Below, piece by piece: positions 18,779 through 27,288 of a stretch of 64,000 bases of DNA (position 1 is the stretch's first letter; each line of letters opens with the position of its first letter). Below the pieces are notes generated by a model. That model ran no database searches, was not told the origin of the DNA, and saw nothing but the letters and a program-made list of their open reading frames with translations. A program made the position numbers and the translations under genes. This stretch comes from Xylanivirga thermophila (lineage in GTDB: Bacteria; Bacillota; Clostridia; Caldicoprobacterales; Xylanivirgaceae), in contig NZ_RXHQ01000002.1 in NCBI RefSeq assembly GCF_004138105.1, positions 1-64,000 of the forward strand. The letters are read 5' to 3'.

Positions 18779-18832
18779 CTCTCTACCCCTCCTCCTGATA
18801 TTTACCCGTTGATTAAAGAACTTTTTAGTATC

Positions 18833-18870
18833 TAAATCTTCAGAAGGCCTATAGGCCTTCTGAAGATTTA
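18833..18870 (-). other. Intercistronic perfect palindrome between binding protein and permeases
   Basis: A 38-nt perfect palindrome (19-bp arms, unpaired tip of a few bases in RNA) lies between the solute-binding-protein stop (18897) and the permease start (18778). No T-run follows on the minus strand. It looks like an mRNA-stabilising or attenuating hairpin that would raise the ratio of binding protein to permease, rather than a full terminator. Confidence 0.75.
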
Positions 18871-18896
18871 AAACTGATCCTTACAAAGGATTTAAT

Positions 18897-20291
18897 CTAT
18901 TTTAATTCTTTCATCAATTCATTTGCCTTTTTGGCTGCATCTTTCATAGCTTCTTCAGGAGATTTTTTCAAATTCATGACTAATTCCGCTTCTTCGTCAA
19001 TAATTTCATTATATTTGTTTTGTATAGACAATGCAGGAAACAACCTTAAGTTTTTGCTATCTGCCATTACAGAAAACTCAGGAAAATCTATAACCTCTTG
19101 AAAAATAGGAGCATTAACAGATGAAAATCTTGTAGGGAATCCTGCAGCAACTGGGTTAATTACTTGGCATTCCTCTTCTCCCATTGCCCATTTCAAATAT
19201 TCCCATGCCCCCTCCTTGTTCTTTGCATTCTTGGGTATATAGTACATTGAACATGAGATGCTGTTTCCAAGTTCCAATTCTGGATGTCCTTCTGGATATG
19301 GTAATGGGGCTATTCCATAATCAAAATCTTCTTTTGAAAGCTTTAACTCCGTTCTTACCTTGCTACCTAACCACATACCGTCTATTCTCATTGCCTGTTT
19401 ATCTGTAAAGAAAGGATCTGTTGCATCTAAATATTTACCTGCGGCTCTAAATTTTGCTACGTTATCATATCCAAATTTTTTAATATATTCAACGATTAAG
19501 TTTAATGCTCTTAATGTACCCGGATTATCCGGGGTTAAAGTTTTCCCATCTTCAGAGATTAACTGAGCACCAAATGCAGCCGACATAGGTCCTAGATAAT
19601 ATACTATAGGAAAATCCGGAAATCCCAATACATCGATAGTTCCGTCATCATTTACCTTTGTCAATTTAATTGCATATTCTAATAATTCCTTATCTGTTTT
19701 AGGAGGTCCTTCCAATCCAGCCTCATTAAATAATTTTTTATTATAAAAAAGCATCATAAAGTTAATACTACATGGTATAGCATAAGTTTTTCCGTCATAT
19801 TTACAACTTTCAAGGGCCATTGGTATAAAATCATCTATCTTAAACTCATCATTATCTTTTTGTATGTAATCATCAAGGGGCTCTGCAACTCCTTTTTCAG
19901 CATAATCAGCCACGAAATTACTAAAATCATCTGTAAGATCAGGACCACTACCACTTGAAATGGCTACTATTATTTTTTGCTTGTCAGGTACTGATAAGCC
20001 TTCCACGAAGTATTTATCTTGACTTTCATTAAAATGATCTACGCGGTTTTGTACCCATTTGCCCGTTTCGCCTCCCCAAAGGTACCAAAAAACTACCTTA
20101 GATTTTTCTTGCTCCTTTTCATCGGGCTTTTCGTCCTCTTTTTTATTTTCACTTGCAATTTCTTGTTTCTCCTCTTTGGAGCCATCTTCCGAAGTATCCT
20201 CTTTTTTCTCGCAACCTACCAAAGGAAATGCGATTATCATAATTATAACTAGCAATATAGAAATAAACCTTTTACTTTTCCCCTTTAACAT
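18897..20291 (-). CDS. Extracellular sugar-binding lipoprotein (ABC transporter)
   Basis: 464 residues. Signal peptide with lipobox PLVGC (acylated cysteine ~27), then a highly charged Glu/Lys linker (~30-65), then a family 1 solute-binding fold beginning VVFWYLWGGETGKW. Further hallmarks are the SGSGPDLT segment, AIPCSINFMMLFYNKKLF and the late DGMWLGSKVR and YLKWAMGEEECQ segments. It captures an oligosaccharide for the two permeases encoded downstream. The start at 20291 has GGGGGGTC upstream. Divergent from a LacI-family regulator, which probably controls it. Confidence 0.95.
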   Translation of the reverse strand: MLKGKSKRFISILLVIIMIIAFPLVGCEKKEDTSEDGSKEEKQEIASENKKEDEKPDEKEQEKSKVVFWYLWGGETGKWVQNRVDHFNESQDKYFVEGLSVPDKQKIIVAISSGSGPDLTDDFSNFVADYAEKGVAEPLDDYIQKDNDEFKIDDFIPMALESCKYDGKTYAIPCSINFMMLFYNKKLFNEAGLEGPPKTDKELLEYAIKLTKVNDDGTIDVLGFPDFPIVYYLGPMSAAFGAQLISEDGKTLTPDNPGTLRALNLIVEYIKKFGYDNVAKFRAAGKYLDATDPFFTDKQAMRIDGMWLGSKVRTELKLSKEDFDYGIAPLPYPEGHPELELGNSISCSMYYIPKNAKNKEGAWEYLKWAMGEEECQVINPVAAGFPTRFSSVNAPIFQEVIDFPEFSVMADSKNLRLFPALSIQNKYNEIIDEEAELVMNLKKSPEEAMKDAAKKANELMKELK

Positions 20292-20436
20292 CTTTGACCC
20301 CCCATTTATATTTTTATTTTAAAAACAAAACATTATAATTTTTGTATTGCAGGCCCCCCTTCACTTATCTTTAATATTGAATACATTTCTATTTTCGTTA
20401 TAAATATATTCTATTTGTGATAATAAAATTACTCAT

Positions 20437-20448
20437 TTTTACGTAAAA
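20437..20448. promoter_or_regulatory. Candidate LacI-family operator in the divergent region
   Basis: TTTTACGTAAAA is a perfect 12-bp palindrome with the central CG pair usual for LacI-family operators, located in the 323-nt region between the sugar operon and its regulator. A second, widely spaced inverted repeat, TACTGGTA (20479-20486) and TACCAGTA (20520-20527), lies nearer the regulator. No confident -35/-10 pair could be assigned for either gene. Confidence 0.45.
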
Positions 20449-20614
20449 GTTACGGAAATTTTTATTTAATAGATCTAATACTGGTAAATTGAAGTGACTA
20501 ATCATTCATAAAAAAGTGATACCAGTAATATATATAGAATAAACTGATTAATACAAAATATTGCGTTATATTTACGGTACTTTATAAATTCTATACAAAA
20601 CACGAGGTGATACT

Positions 20615-21622
20615 TTGAATATAAAGGAAATTGCATTAGAAGCCGGGGTCTCCATAGCTACCGTATCTAGAGTAATAAATGGTAAAAGTGATGTAAGTGA
20701 TGAGACAAGGGAAAAGGTTCTTCGTTTAATACAAGAAAAAGATTTTAAACCCAAAATTGCTGCTGCACAAACAATAGATAATATAGGAATCTTTATATCC
20801 AATAATAATACAGAGATATCAAACCCTTATACTTCACTTATACTAAGCGGTATAAGTAATATCTTATTTAATAATGATTTAAGCCTTACGTTAATACCCT
20901 CTACCAAAATTCCTAAAAAAGGGATAGATTTTTTAAATTTTTGTATACAAAGGAGGATAAGCGGAGGAATATTTATTTCCTCTACTCTGGATGACATGTA
21001 TATAAAAGAGCTGGCAAAATATATTCCTATTGTCGTAACTGGGAATGAACTTGACCCCAAATACATAGGCAGCGTAAGAAGCGATAATTTTCATGGTGCA
21101 TACAAAGCAATAGAACATTTAATAAAACTTGGACATAAAAATATATTACTTGTAATGGCTGATATGCACTATATGGATCACAGGGATAGATATGAAGGTG
21201 CAAAAAAATCATTAAACGATCATGGATTGAAATTACATCCATTCAATATAACGGACTCATATATTTTAAATGATAGGGATCTGGAATATCGATTGGAATT
21301 TATATTTAAAAACTCCAAGACAGACGCCATTTTTGTAGGTGGAGATCAAGAAGCAATAAGGGTTGTTAGAGCTTTACAGGATAAAGGCATTAAAGTACCG
21401 GAACAAGTATCTGTAATAGGTTATGATAATTTAGAGATTGCATGCCATACCAGTCCACCCCTTACTACTGTAAATCAACCTATATATGATATAGGAAAAG
21501 AAGCTGCAAAAATGCTATTAAATATGATTAAAGATAAGAAATATAAACCTGATCAGATTGTGTTAAAGCAAAACCACTTAATGATTAGAGAATCGGTTAT
21601 AAAAAGAGATGGTACTGTTTAA
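20615..21622 (+). CDS. LacI-family transcriptional regulator
   Basis: 335 residues. N-terminal helix-turn-helix with hinge (NIKEIALEAGVSIATVSRVINGK, then VSDETREKVL), followed by a periplasmic-binding-protein-like sensor domain with the conserved AIEHLIKLGHKNILLV, DAIFVGGDQEA and VIGYDNLEIACHTSPPLTTVNQP segments. The start is TTG 20615 with GAGGTGAT upstream. Divergent from the sugar-uptake operon, so it most likely represses it and is relieved by the imported sugar. Its last eight codons form the left arm of a strong bidirectional terminator. Confidence 0.95.
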   Translation: MNIKEIALEAGVSIATVSRVINGKSDVSDETREKVLRLIQEKDFKPKIAAAQTIDNIGIFISNNNTEISNPYTSLILSGISNILFNNDLSLTLIPSTKIPKKGIDFLNFCIQRRISGGIFISSTLDDMYIKELAKYIPIVVTGNELDPKYIGSVRSDNFHGAYKAIEHLIKLGHKNILLVMADMHYMDHRDRYEGAKKSLNDHGLKLHPFNITDSYILNDRDLEYRLEFIFKNSKTDAIFVGGDQEAIRVVRALQDKGIKVPEQVSVIGYDNLEIACHTSPPLTTVNQPIYDIGKEAAKMLLNMIKDKKYKPDQIVLKQNHLMIRESVIKRDGTV

Positions 21623-21645
21623 TATACCATCTCTTTTTATAACCG
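21594..21645. terminator. Bidirectional terminator overlapping the LacI-family stop codon
   Basis: Perfect 21-bp arms (21594-21614 / 21625-21645) with a 10-nt loop containing the regulator's stop codon; T5 on one strand and A5 on the other lie within the arms. It serves the regulator and the convergent sugar isomerase-fold gene. Confidence 0.85.
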
Positions 21646-21683
21646 GTGCATAGCATCTATATTAAATCTTCGTTACTATCTGT

Positions 21684-22649
21684 TTACGCCCACCACATGG
21701 CACCCTTATCTTCAAATGTCATTACATCCTTTAAAAACGCAATAGCTTTTTGCAGACCCTCGTTTGGAGTCATTAAGCTGTCCTCATGCTCTATACTAAG
21801 TACATAGTCATAGCCTACCATGCGCAAATTACTAACTATATCCTTCCATACCTGATAGTCATGTCCATACCCCACTGAACGGAATACCCATGATCTATTT
21901 ATCTCATCCCCATAATGTTTTGTATCTAATACGCCATTTATAGGTGCATTTATAGGATCTATCTTTGTATCCTTTGCATGGAAGTGATATATAGCAGGAC
22001 CAAGCTTTCTTATAGCTGCCACCGGATCTATTCCCTGCCAGAAAAGATGACTAGGATCAAAATTGGCACCAATCGTATCTCCTACCGCATCACGAAGTTT
22101 GAGAAGTGTTTCAGGATTATATACACAGAATCCTGGATGCATCTCAAGGCATATTTGGTTGACTCCATGATCATTTGCAAATTTTACAGCCTTCTCCCAA
22201 TAGGGAATAAGCACTTCATTCCATTGATAATCTAAAATGGTCAAAAAATCGTCAGGCCATGGGCACACTACCCAATTTGGATATTTGGAACCTTCAGAAT
22301 CCCCAGGGCAACCGGAAAATGTATTTACTCTGTGTAATCCCATCTGTTCTGCCAAAAGCACTGTCTTTTCAAAATCCTTCTGGAATTTTGCAGCCACTTC
22401 TTTTTGGGGATGCACAGCATTGCCATGGCAGCTAAGGGCACTTATTTCCATATTATACTTATTTATAAGATCCTTAAGTTCATTAATCTTTGCGGGGTTA
22501 TCCAAAAGATCATCCGGGTTTACATGGGCGGTACCTGGAAATCCACCTGTTCCCAATTCTACAGCCTGCACACCAGAATTAGATAAATATTTTAATGCCT
22601 CTTCTAAACTTTTATCACCTAAAAGCACAGTAAAAACACCTAGCTTCAT
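21684..22649 (-). CDS. Sugar phosphate isomerase/epimerase family protein
   Basis: 321 residues of the xylose isomerase-like TIM barrel (AP endonuclease 2) superfamily. Metal-site-type residues appear in AVELGTGGFPG, SCHGNAVHP, CLEMHPGFCVY, GANFDPSHLFWQG, YHFHAKDTK and SIEHED. The Glu/Asp/His/Glu set is that of divalent-metal isomerases such as IolE-like dehydratases or tagatose-3-epimerases; substrate cannot be read from sequence. The start at 22649 follows GAGGAGGCG. It lies beside the LacI-controlled sugar locus and probably processes the imported sugar or a related one. Confidence 0.92.
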   Translation of the reverse strand: MKLGVFTVLLGDKSLEEALKYLSNSGVQAVELGTGGFPGTAHVNPDDLLDNPAKINELKDLINKYNMEISALSCHGNAVHPQKEVAAKFQKDFEKTVLLAEQMGLHRVNTFSGCPGDSEGSKYPNWVVCPWPDDFLTILDYQWNEVLIPYWEKAVKFANDHGVNQICLEMHPGFCVYNPETLLKLRDAVGDTIGANFDPSHLFWQGIDPVAAIRKLGPAIYHFHAKDTKIDPINAPINGVLDTKHYGDEINRSWVFRSVGYGHDYQVWKDIVSNLRMVGYDYVLSIEHEDSLMTPNEGLQKAIAFLKDVMTFEDKGAMWWA

Positions 22650-22977
22650 AAAAACGCCTCCTCTTAAATATTATATCTTTATGCTTAAAAATAAACTTTA
22701 TACACTGCTGTTACTTTTATTTTATCCCATATACAGGTTATATCATCAACTATTTTTAGAGTTATATAAACTATTTTTGGATTTATATTTTTACCTATAA
22801 ATCCTTTATATACTGCTTTTCAGCATACATGGCGCTCTACATATACATCTAAAAAGCAACATAAATAGGTGCATAAGGAATATTGCATTATTTTGATTAT
22901 TTAGCATACTTAACTAGAAGATTAAACCAGAGGACTGCTCTATTACTAATTTACTCATATATGACTGTTTTTTTACT

Positions 22978-23006
22978 TTGACGAATGGCTAAAACCACTA
23001 TAATAT
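22978..23006 (+). promoter_or_regulatory. Promoter of the ABC exporter pair
   Basis: TTGACG (22978-22983), 17 nt, TAATAT (23001-23006), about 48 nt before TTG 23054. The rest of the 404-nt divergent gap (22650-23053) is A/T-rich and shows no other feature I can support. Confidence 0.75.
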
Positions 23007-23053
23007 AGTACAAAATGGTATAATACATATTTTTATGTTAGGGGGTATTCCTT

Positions 23054-24805
23054 TTGTACATTTTAAAAAGAATATTCGGTCTTATGGCCAAGTATAGGAA
23101 GAGGACTGCAGGAGCTGTAGCCCTCTTAATTATTGTGATGTCTACAAGACTTGTCACTCCTTATTTGACCAAGATCATCGCCGATGATGTCATAAAAGAT
23201 GGAAAAGTAGAGATATTGCCTAAAGTTCTATGGCTCCTCATCATACTGAGTATAGTACGTGGAGTGCTTATATATGCACGTTCGTATCTCTTTGAGGATA
23301 TCTCACAAAATCTGGTGTTTGATCTTAGGCATCAACTATTCGCTCATTTACAAGAACTACCTTATAAGTTCTATGATGAGAATCGTATAGGAGAGATAAT
23401 GTCACGTATGACTGGGGATATAGATGGCATTAGAAATTTTGTAGCCGGTGGTGCCATCACACTCCTCGAAAATCTTATCTATTTTGTGGGAGCATTATGC
23501 ATACTGTTTGCAATGAATGTAAAACTTACTTTAATAGTTATCATAACTACTCCCATTTTAGCATTTGTCGCAAGAAAATTCGATAAGATGATCCGTCCAG
23601 CGTTTGACGAGATTAGGGAACAAAATGCTGTGCTAAATACCCGTACCCAAGAAAATATTTCTGGCGTCAGGGTAGTAAAGGCATTCGCCCGGGAAGAATA
23701 TGAAAAAGACGCATTCTCCAGAGAGAATATAAAACAATTGGATAAAAACATAAATGCCACCTTTATATGGTCCAAATATATACCTTTCATGGACTTTATA
23801 AGCAGCCTAAGTCCTGTGGTACTTTTAGGCTTCGGCGGGAGCATGGTAGTAAAGGGTGAAATATCATTAGGTACTCTTTTAGCATTTACCGGTTATATAT
23901 GGATGATTACCGGCCCTATGCGTATGGTTGGTTGGCTAATAAATATGCTTGAACAGGCCATATCGTCTGGGGAAAAAATATTTTACTATCTTGATCTTGG
24001 CTCTTCAATAAAAGAAAAACCAAATGCCGTATTTCCTGAGGAATTTCATGGCCATGTAAGGTTTGAAAATGTATCCTTTAAGTACAAGGATGATGAAGTA
24101 TTACATAATATAGAAATTGATGCCCCTCCAGGAAAGACTATAGCAATAATGGGTCCCACCGGCAGTGGAAAAACTTCAATAATAAACCTCATAGGTCGAT
24201 TCTATGATTGTAGTCAAGGTAGGATAACAGTAGATGGCATAGATGTGAGGGATTACAAACTCAAGAATTTAAGGCGGGAGATAGGTTACGTAATGCAAGA
24301 AACCTTCCTGTTTTCTGATACCATTAAGGCAAATATTGCGTTTGGTCGTCCTGATGCATCCTTTGATGAAATTATAAAGGCAGCAAAGATAGCCGAAGCA
24401 CACGAATTCATAATGGAAATGCCTGATGGCTATGATACAGTAGTAGGTGAGAGGGGAACGGGACTCTCAGGTGGTCAAAAGCAGCGTATAGCAATCGCCC
24501 GAGCTATCCTTAAAAACCCTAAAATACTCATACTAGATGACAGTACCTCTAGTGTAGATATGGAGACTGAGTTTAATATACAGAGGGAATTGGAAAAGAA
24601 TATGAAAGGGAAAACTACCTTTATTATAGCCCATAGGATATCCTCTGTTAAAAATGCCGATGAAATAATTATATTAGATCAAGGCAGCATAGTAGAACGG
24701 GGAACCCATGATGAGCTATTGGCTAAAAAAGGCCGTTACTACGGAATGTATAAAGACCAATATAAAGATTTTGAACAATTAAATTATAAAGAGCAGGTGA
24801 TATAA
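23054..24805 (+). CDS. ABC exporter half-transporter with degenerate catalytic site
   Basis: 583 residues: six-helix exporter domain (~1-310) fused to an ATPase domain. Walker A GPTGSGKTS, signature LSGGQKQRIAIARA, Walker B ILILDDSTSSVD, switch histidine in IIAHRIS. The residue after the Walker B aspartate is Asp instead of the catalytic Glu, as in the degenerate subunit of heterodimeric exporters such as TM287/288 and BmrCD. The start is TTG 23054 with AGGGGG upstream. Its stop is directly followed by the partner gene. Probable multidrug or lipid export. Confidence 0.95.
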   Translation: MYILKRIFGLMAKYRKRTAGAVALLIIVMSTRLVTPYLTKIIADDVIKDGKVEILPKVLWLLIILSIVRGVLIYARSYLFEDISQNLVFDLRHQLFAHLQELPYKFYDENRIGEIMSRMTGDIDGIRNFVAGGAITLLENLIYFVGALCILFAMNVKLTLIVIITTPILAFVARKFDKMIRPAFDEIREQNAVLNTRTQENISGVRVVKAFAREEYEKDAFSRENIKQLDKNINATFIWSKYIPFMDFISSLSPVVLLGFGGSMVVKGEISLGTLLAFTGYIWMITGPMRMVGWLINMLEQAISSGEKIFYYLDLGSSIKEKPNAVFPEEFHGHVRFENVSFKYKDDEVLHNIEIDAPPGKTIAIMGPTGSGKTSIINLIGRFYDCSQGRITVDGIDVRDYKLKNLRREIGYVMQETFLFSDTIKANIAFGRPDASFDEIIKAAKIAEAHEFIMEMPDGYDTVVGERGTGLSGGQKQRIAIARAILKNPKILILDDSTSSVDMETEFNIQRELEKNMKGKTTFIIAHRISSVKNADEIIILDQGSIVERGTHDELLAKKGRYYGMYKDQYKDFEQLNYKEQVI

Positions 24806-26590
24806 ATGGCTCAAAATAAGATTTTAGAAGATGAAGCAGTTGAAAGACCTTTTAACGCTAACCAATTTAAAAGATTATTAAGCTATATGAAGCCCTTTAA
24901 AAAGCAGGTATCTATAGCCTTTGTCCTCATGATAATAGCGTCTCTGGCAAACCTGGCAGGGCCATATCTTATAAAATTAGCCTTGGATAATCATATACGT
25001 GTTGGTAAGCTTGAAGGATTGCAATGGATACTACTACTCTTTTTTGTTGCAAATGGACTGTATGCTGTCTGTCTAAAATACAGGGTACGCATAATGGATG
25101 TGGCAGGAAGAAAGGCCATTGCAAACCTTAGGCAGGATTTGTTCGACCATATACAGGAATTATCCTTTTCATTCTTCGATAGCCGTCCTGCCGGCAAGAT
25201 AATGGTAAGGGTAATAAATGATGTAAACTCCCTAAATGGCCTCTTTACAGATGGAGTCATAAATGTATTGATAGACTTTATCACCTTAATACTAGTCATA
25301 ATCATTATGCTCTCCATCAATATAAAACTGACATTAATATCATTATCTACCATACCCTTTATCATGCTGATAGTCTTTAGATTAAAAAAGATAATAAGGT
25401 ATCGTTGGCAAGAAGTAAGAAAAAAACATTCAAATATGAATGCCTACCTCCACGAAAGCCTTTCAGGCATGAGGGTTACTCAGGCATTCGTAAGAGAAAA
25501 GGAAAATGAACAGATATTCGTGGATTTAAACAATGATATAAAGCAGTCATGGATGAGTGCCATAAGGATAAATACACTCTTTTGGCCTGCCATAGATCTA
25601 GTATCTACTGTAGGTACTGTCCTCATATACCACTTTGGTATAAACATGATGAGAACTGAAGAAATTACCCTAGGTACATTAATGGCCATCATATGGTATC
25701 TCGGTAGGTTTTGGGAACCTCTCAATAACATCTCAAATTTCTATAATTCCATTCTGGTAGCCATGGCATCTACCGAAAGAATTTTTGAGATAATGGATAC
25801 ACCTACAGATATAAAAGAGTTGCCTGATGCAATAAAAATGCCTTATATCCAGGGTAAGGTAGAATTCGACAACGTAACATTCAGCTATGACAATGAAAAG
25901 ACCATCTTAAAGAATGTAAGTTTTACGGTACAGCCTGGACAGTCAATAGCATTAGTAGGTCCTACCGGCGCAGGTAAAAGCACCATAATAAACCTAGTCA
26001 GTCGATTTTATGACCCTACTGAAGGAGCTGTGTTAATAGACGGATATGATATAAAAAGTGTTAACCTTCGATCACTAAGGGAACAGATGGGCGTAATGAT
26101 GCAAGACAGTTTCATATTCTCTGGCACCATATTGGATAACATAAGATACGGTAAACTAGATGCTACAGACGAAGAAATCATAGAAGCAGCAAAGGCTGTG
26201 CATGCCCATGAATTTATATCAAAAATGGAAAATGGATATTATACTGAAGTGAGCGAGCGGGGTTCTAGATTATCGGTAGGCGAAAGACAACTCATCTCCT
26301 TCGCCCGTGCCCTTTTAGCAGACCCTAAAATACTTATACTTGACGAAGCTACCTCTAGTATAGATACCCAGACTGAAATACTTATACAAAAGGCACTAGA
26401 AAGACTATTAGAAGGCAGAACATCATTTGTCATTGCCCATAGGCTATCTACCATAAGACAGGCAGATAGGATAATGGTAATAGATAATGGCCAGATAATG
26501 GAAAGTGGTACCCATGATGAATTATTGAAGGAAAAGGGTATATACTATGATCTTTGTCAGGCACAATATAGATATTTAAAAGCTGTATAA
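24806..26590 (+). CDS. ABC exporter half-transporter, catalytic partner
   Basis: 594 residues: exporter membrane domain (~35-325) plus ATPase. Walker A GPTGAGKST, Walker B ILILDEATSSID with the catalytic Glu, switch histidine in VIAHRLST. Its signature is altered to LSVGERQL. Together with the Asp-for-Glu change in the partner, one of the two composite ATP sites has both degenerate features and the other is canonical, which is the heterodimeric exporter pattern. ATG follows the previous stop as TAAATG. The operon ends at the hairpin 26591-26638. Confidence 0.96.
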   Translation: MAQNKILEDEAVERPFNANQFKRLLSYMKPFKKQVSIAFVLMIIASLANLAGPYLIKLALDNHIRVGKLEGLQWILLLFFVANGLYAVCLKYRVRIMDVAGRKAIANLRQDLFDHIQELSFSFFDSRPAGKIMVRVINDVNSLNGLFTDGVINVLIDFITLILVIIIMLSINIKLTLISLSTIPFIMLIVFRLKKIIRYRWQEVRKKHSNMNAYLHESLSGMRVTQAFVREKENEQIFVDLNNDIKQSWMSAIRINTLFWPAIDLVSTVGTVLIYHFGINMMRTEEITLGTLMAIIWYLGRFWEPLNNISNFYNSILVAMASTERIFEIMDTPTDIKELPDAIKMPYIQGKVEFDNVTFSYDNEKTILKNVSFTVQPGQSIALVGPTGAGKSTIINLVSRFYDPTEGAVLIDGYDIKSVNLRSLREQMGVMMQDSFIFSGTILDNIRYGKLDATDEEIIEAAKAVHAHEFISKMENGYYTEVSERGSRLSVGERQLISFARALLADPKILILDEATSSIDTQTEILIQKALERLLEGRTSFVIAHRLSTIRQADRIMVIDNGQIMESGTHDELLKEKGIYYDLCQAQYRYLKAV

Positions 26591-26638
26591 AAAATTAATG
26601 GGACTGACGTCTATATAGACCTCAGTCCCATTAATTTT
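26591..26638. terminator. Bidirectional terminator
   Basis: 17-bp arms (26591-26607 / 26622-26638) ending in TTTTTT on the plus strand, enclosing a second palindrome GTCTATATAGAC. Lies directly between the ABC exporter stop and the stop of the convergent membrane-protein gene. Confidence 0.9.
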
Positions 26639-27157
26639 TTACTTTTTGTTAGTAAATTTATCAAGGGATTTCTTGAATACAATATTATCTATTCTCCAAT
26701 TTCCATAACTTTTTTTGAGAATAATAACTTTTTCACCATTTTGCCACTTAGGCGGATTTGTAGGTTCCTCATCGTCATCGCGATCCCTAAGTTCACCACG
26801 TATTTTAGGTACAATCTCCTGTATAGTAGCCTTACCAGTATTACTCCATGGCCACGCCCACCATTTTACTACCTTCAGTCTATAATCGTAATCATTTATT
26901 ACATACTCTTCGTATGGGTTAGTAACCAACATAGGATCACTACTTAAAAATGACGGAGTAAAGAACTTATTCAAGGAAGTAATCTCTTTATTTCCAAATA
27001 CCACATCAGTCCTTGCATTTAATCCTTCATTTAGTGTTATAAATATATTAGAACAATCATAGGATATAGATATTACCAGCAGGACAACCAATATAAACAC
27101 TATAATCCCTGTAAATCTTTTGGCTATGTACAACAAAATCCTTGCTAACGTATCCAA
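26639..27157 (-). CDS. Single-pass membrane protein of unknown function
   Basis: About 172 residues. One transmembrane segment (GIIVFILVVLLVISIS) near the N-terminus, then an extracytoplasmic domain with a Trp-rich patch (KWWAWPWSN) and an acidic stretch (RDRDDDEEP). I do not recognise the family; the late part (EKVIILKKSYGNWRIDN) resembles domains that test protein stability in Firmicute envelope proteins, but that is only an impression. TTG 27157 is preferred because AGAGGGG precedes it; ATG 27181 lacks a site. Monocistronic between two terminators. Confidence 0.7.
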   Translation of the reverse strand: MDTLARILLYIAKRFTGIIVFILVVLLVISISYDCSNIFITLNEGLNARTDVVFGNKEITSLNKFFTPSFLSSDPMLVTNPYEEYVINDYDYRLKVVKWWAWPWSNTGKATIQEIVPKIRGELRDRDDDEEPTNPPKWQNGEKVIILKKSYGNWRIDNIVFKKSLDKFTNKK

Positions 27158-27249
27158 ATCATATTCCCCTCTCACATGCACTATTTATAAAAATTTCGTA
27201 GAATACTATAATAATAACACGAAATGAGCAATATCTACAAGACTGGAAA

Positions 27250-27280
27250 GAAAAAAGCTGCCTTTTGATTTTAAGGCAGC
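27250..27280 (-). terminator. Terminator of the RND pump operon
   Basis: GCTGCCTT pairs with AAGGCAGC (27257-27280) and is followed on the minus strand by T6. It lies just after the RND pump stop codon. Confidence 0.9.
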
Positions 27281-27288
27281 CATATTGA

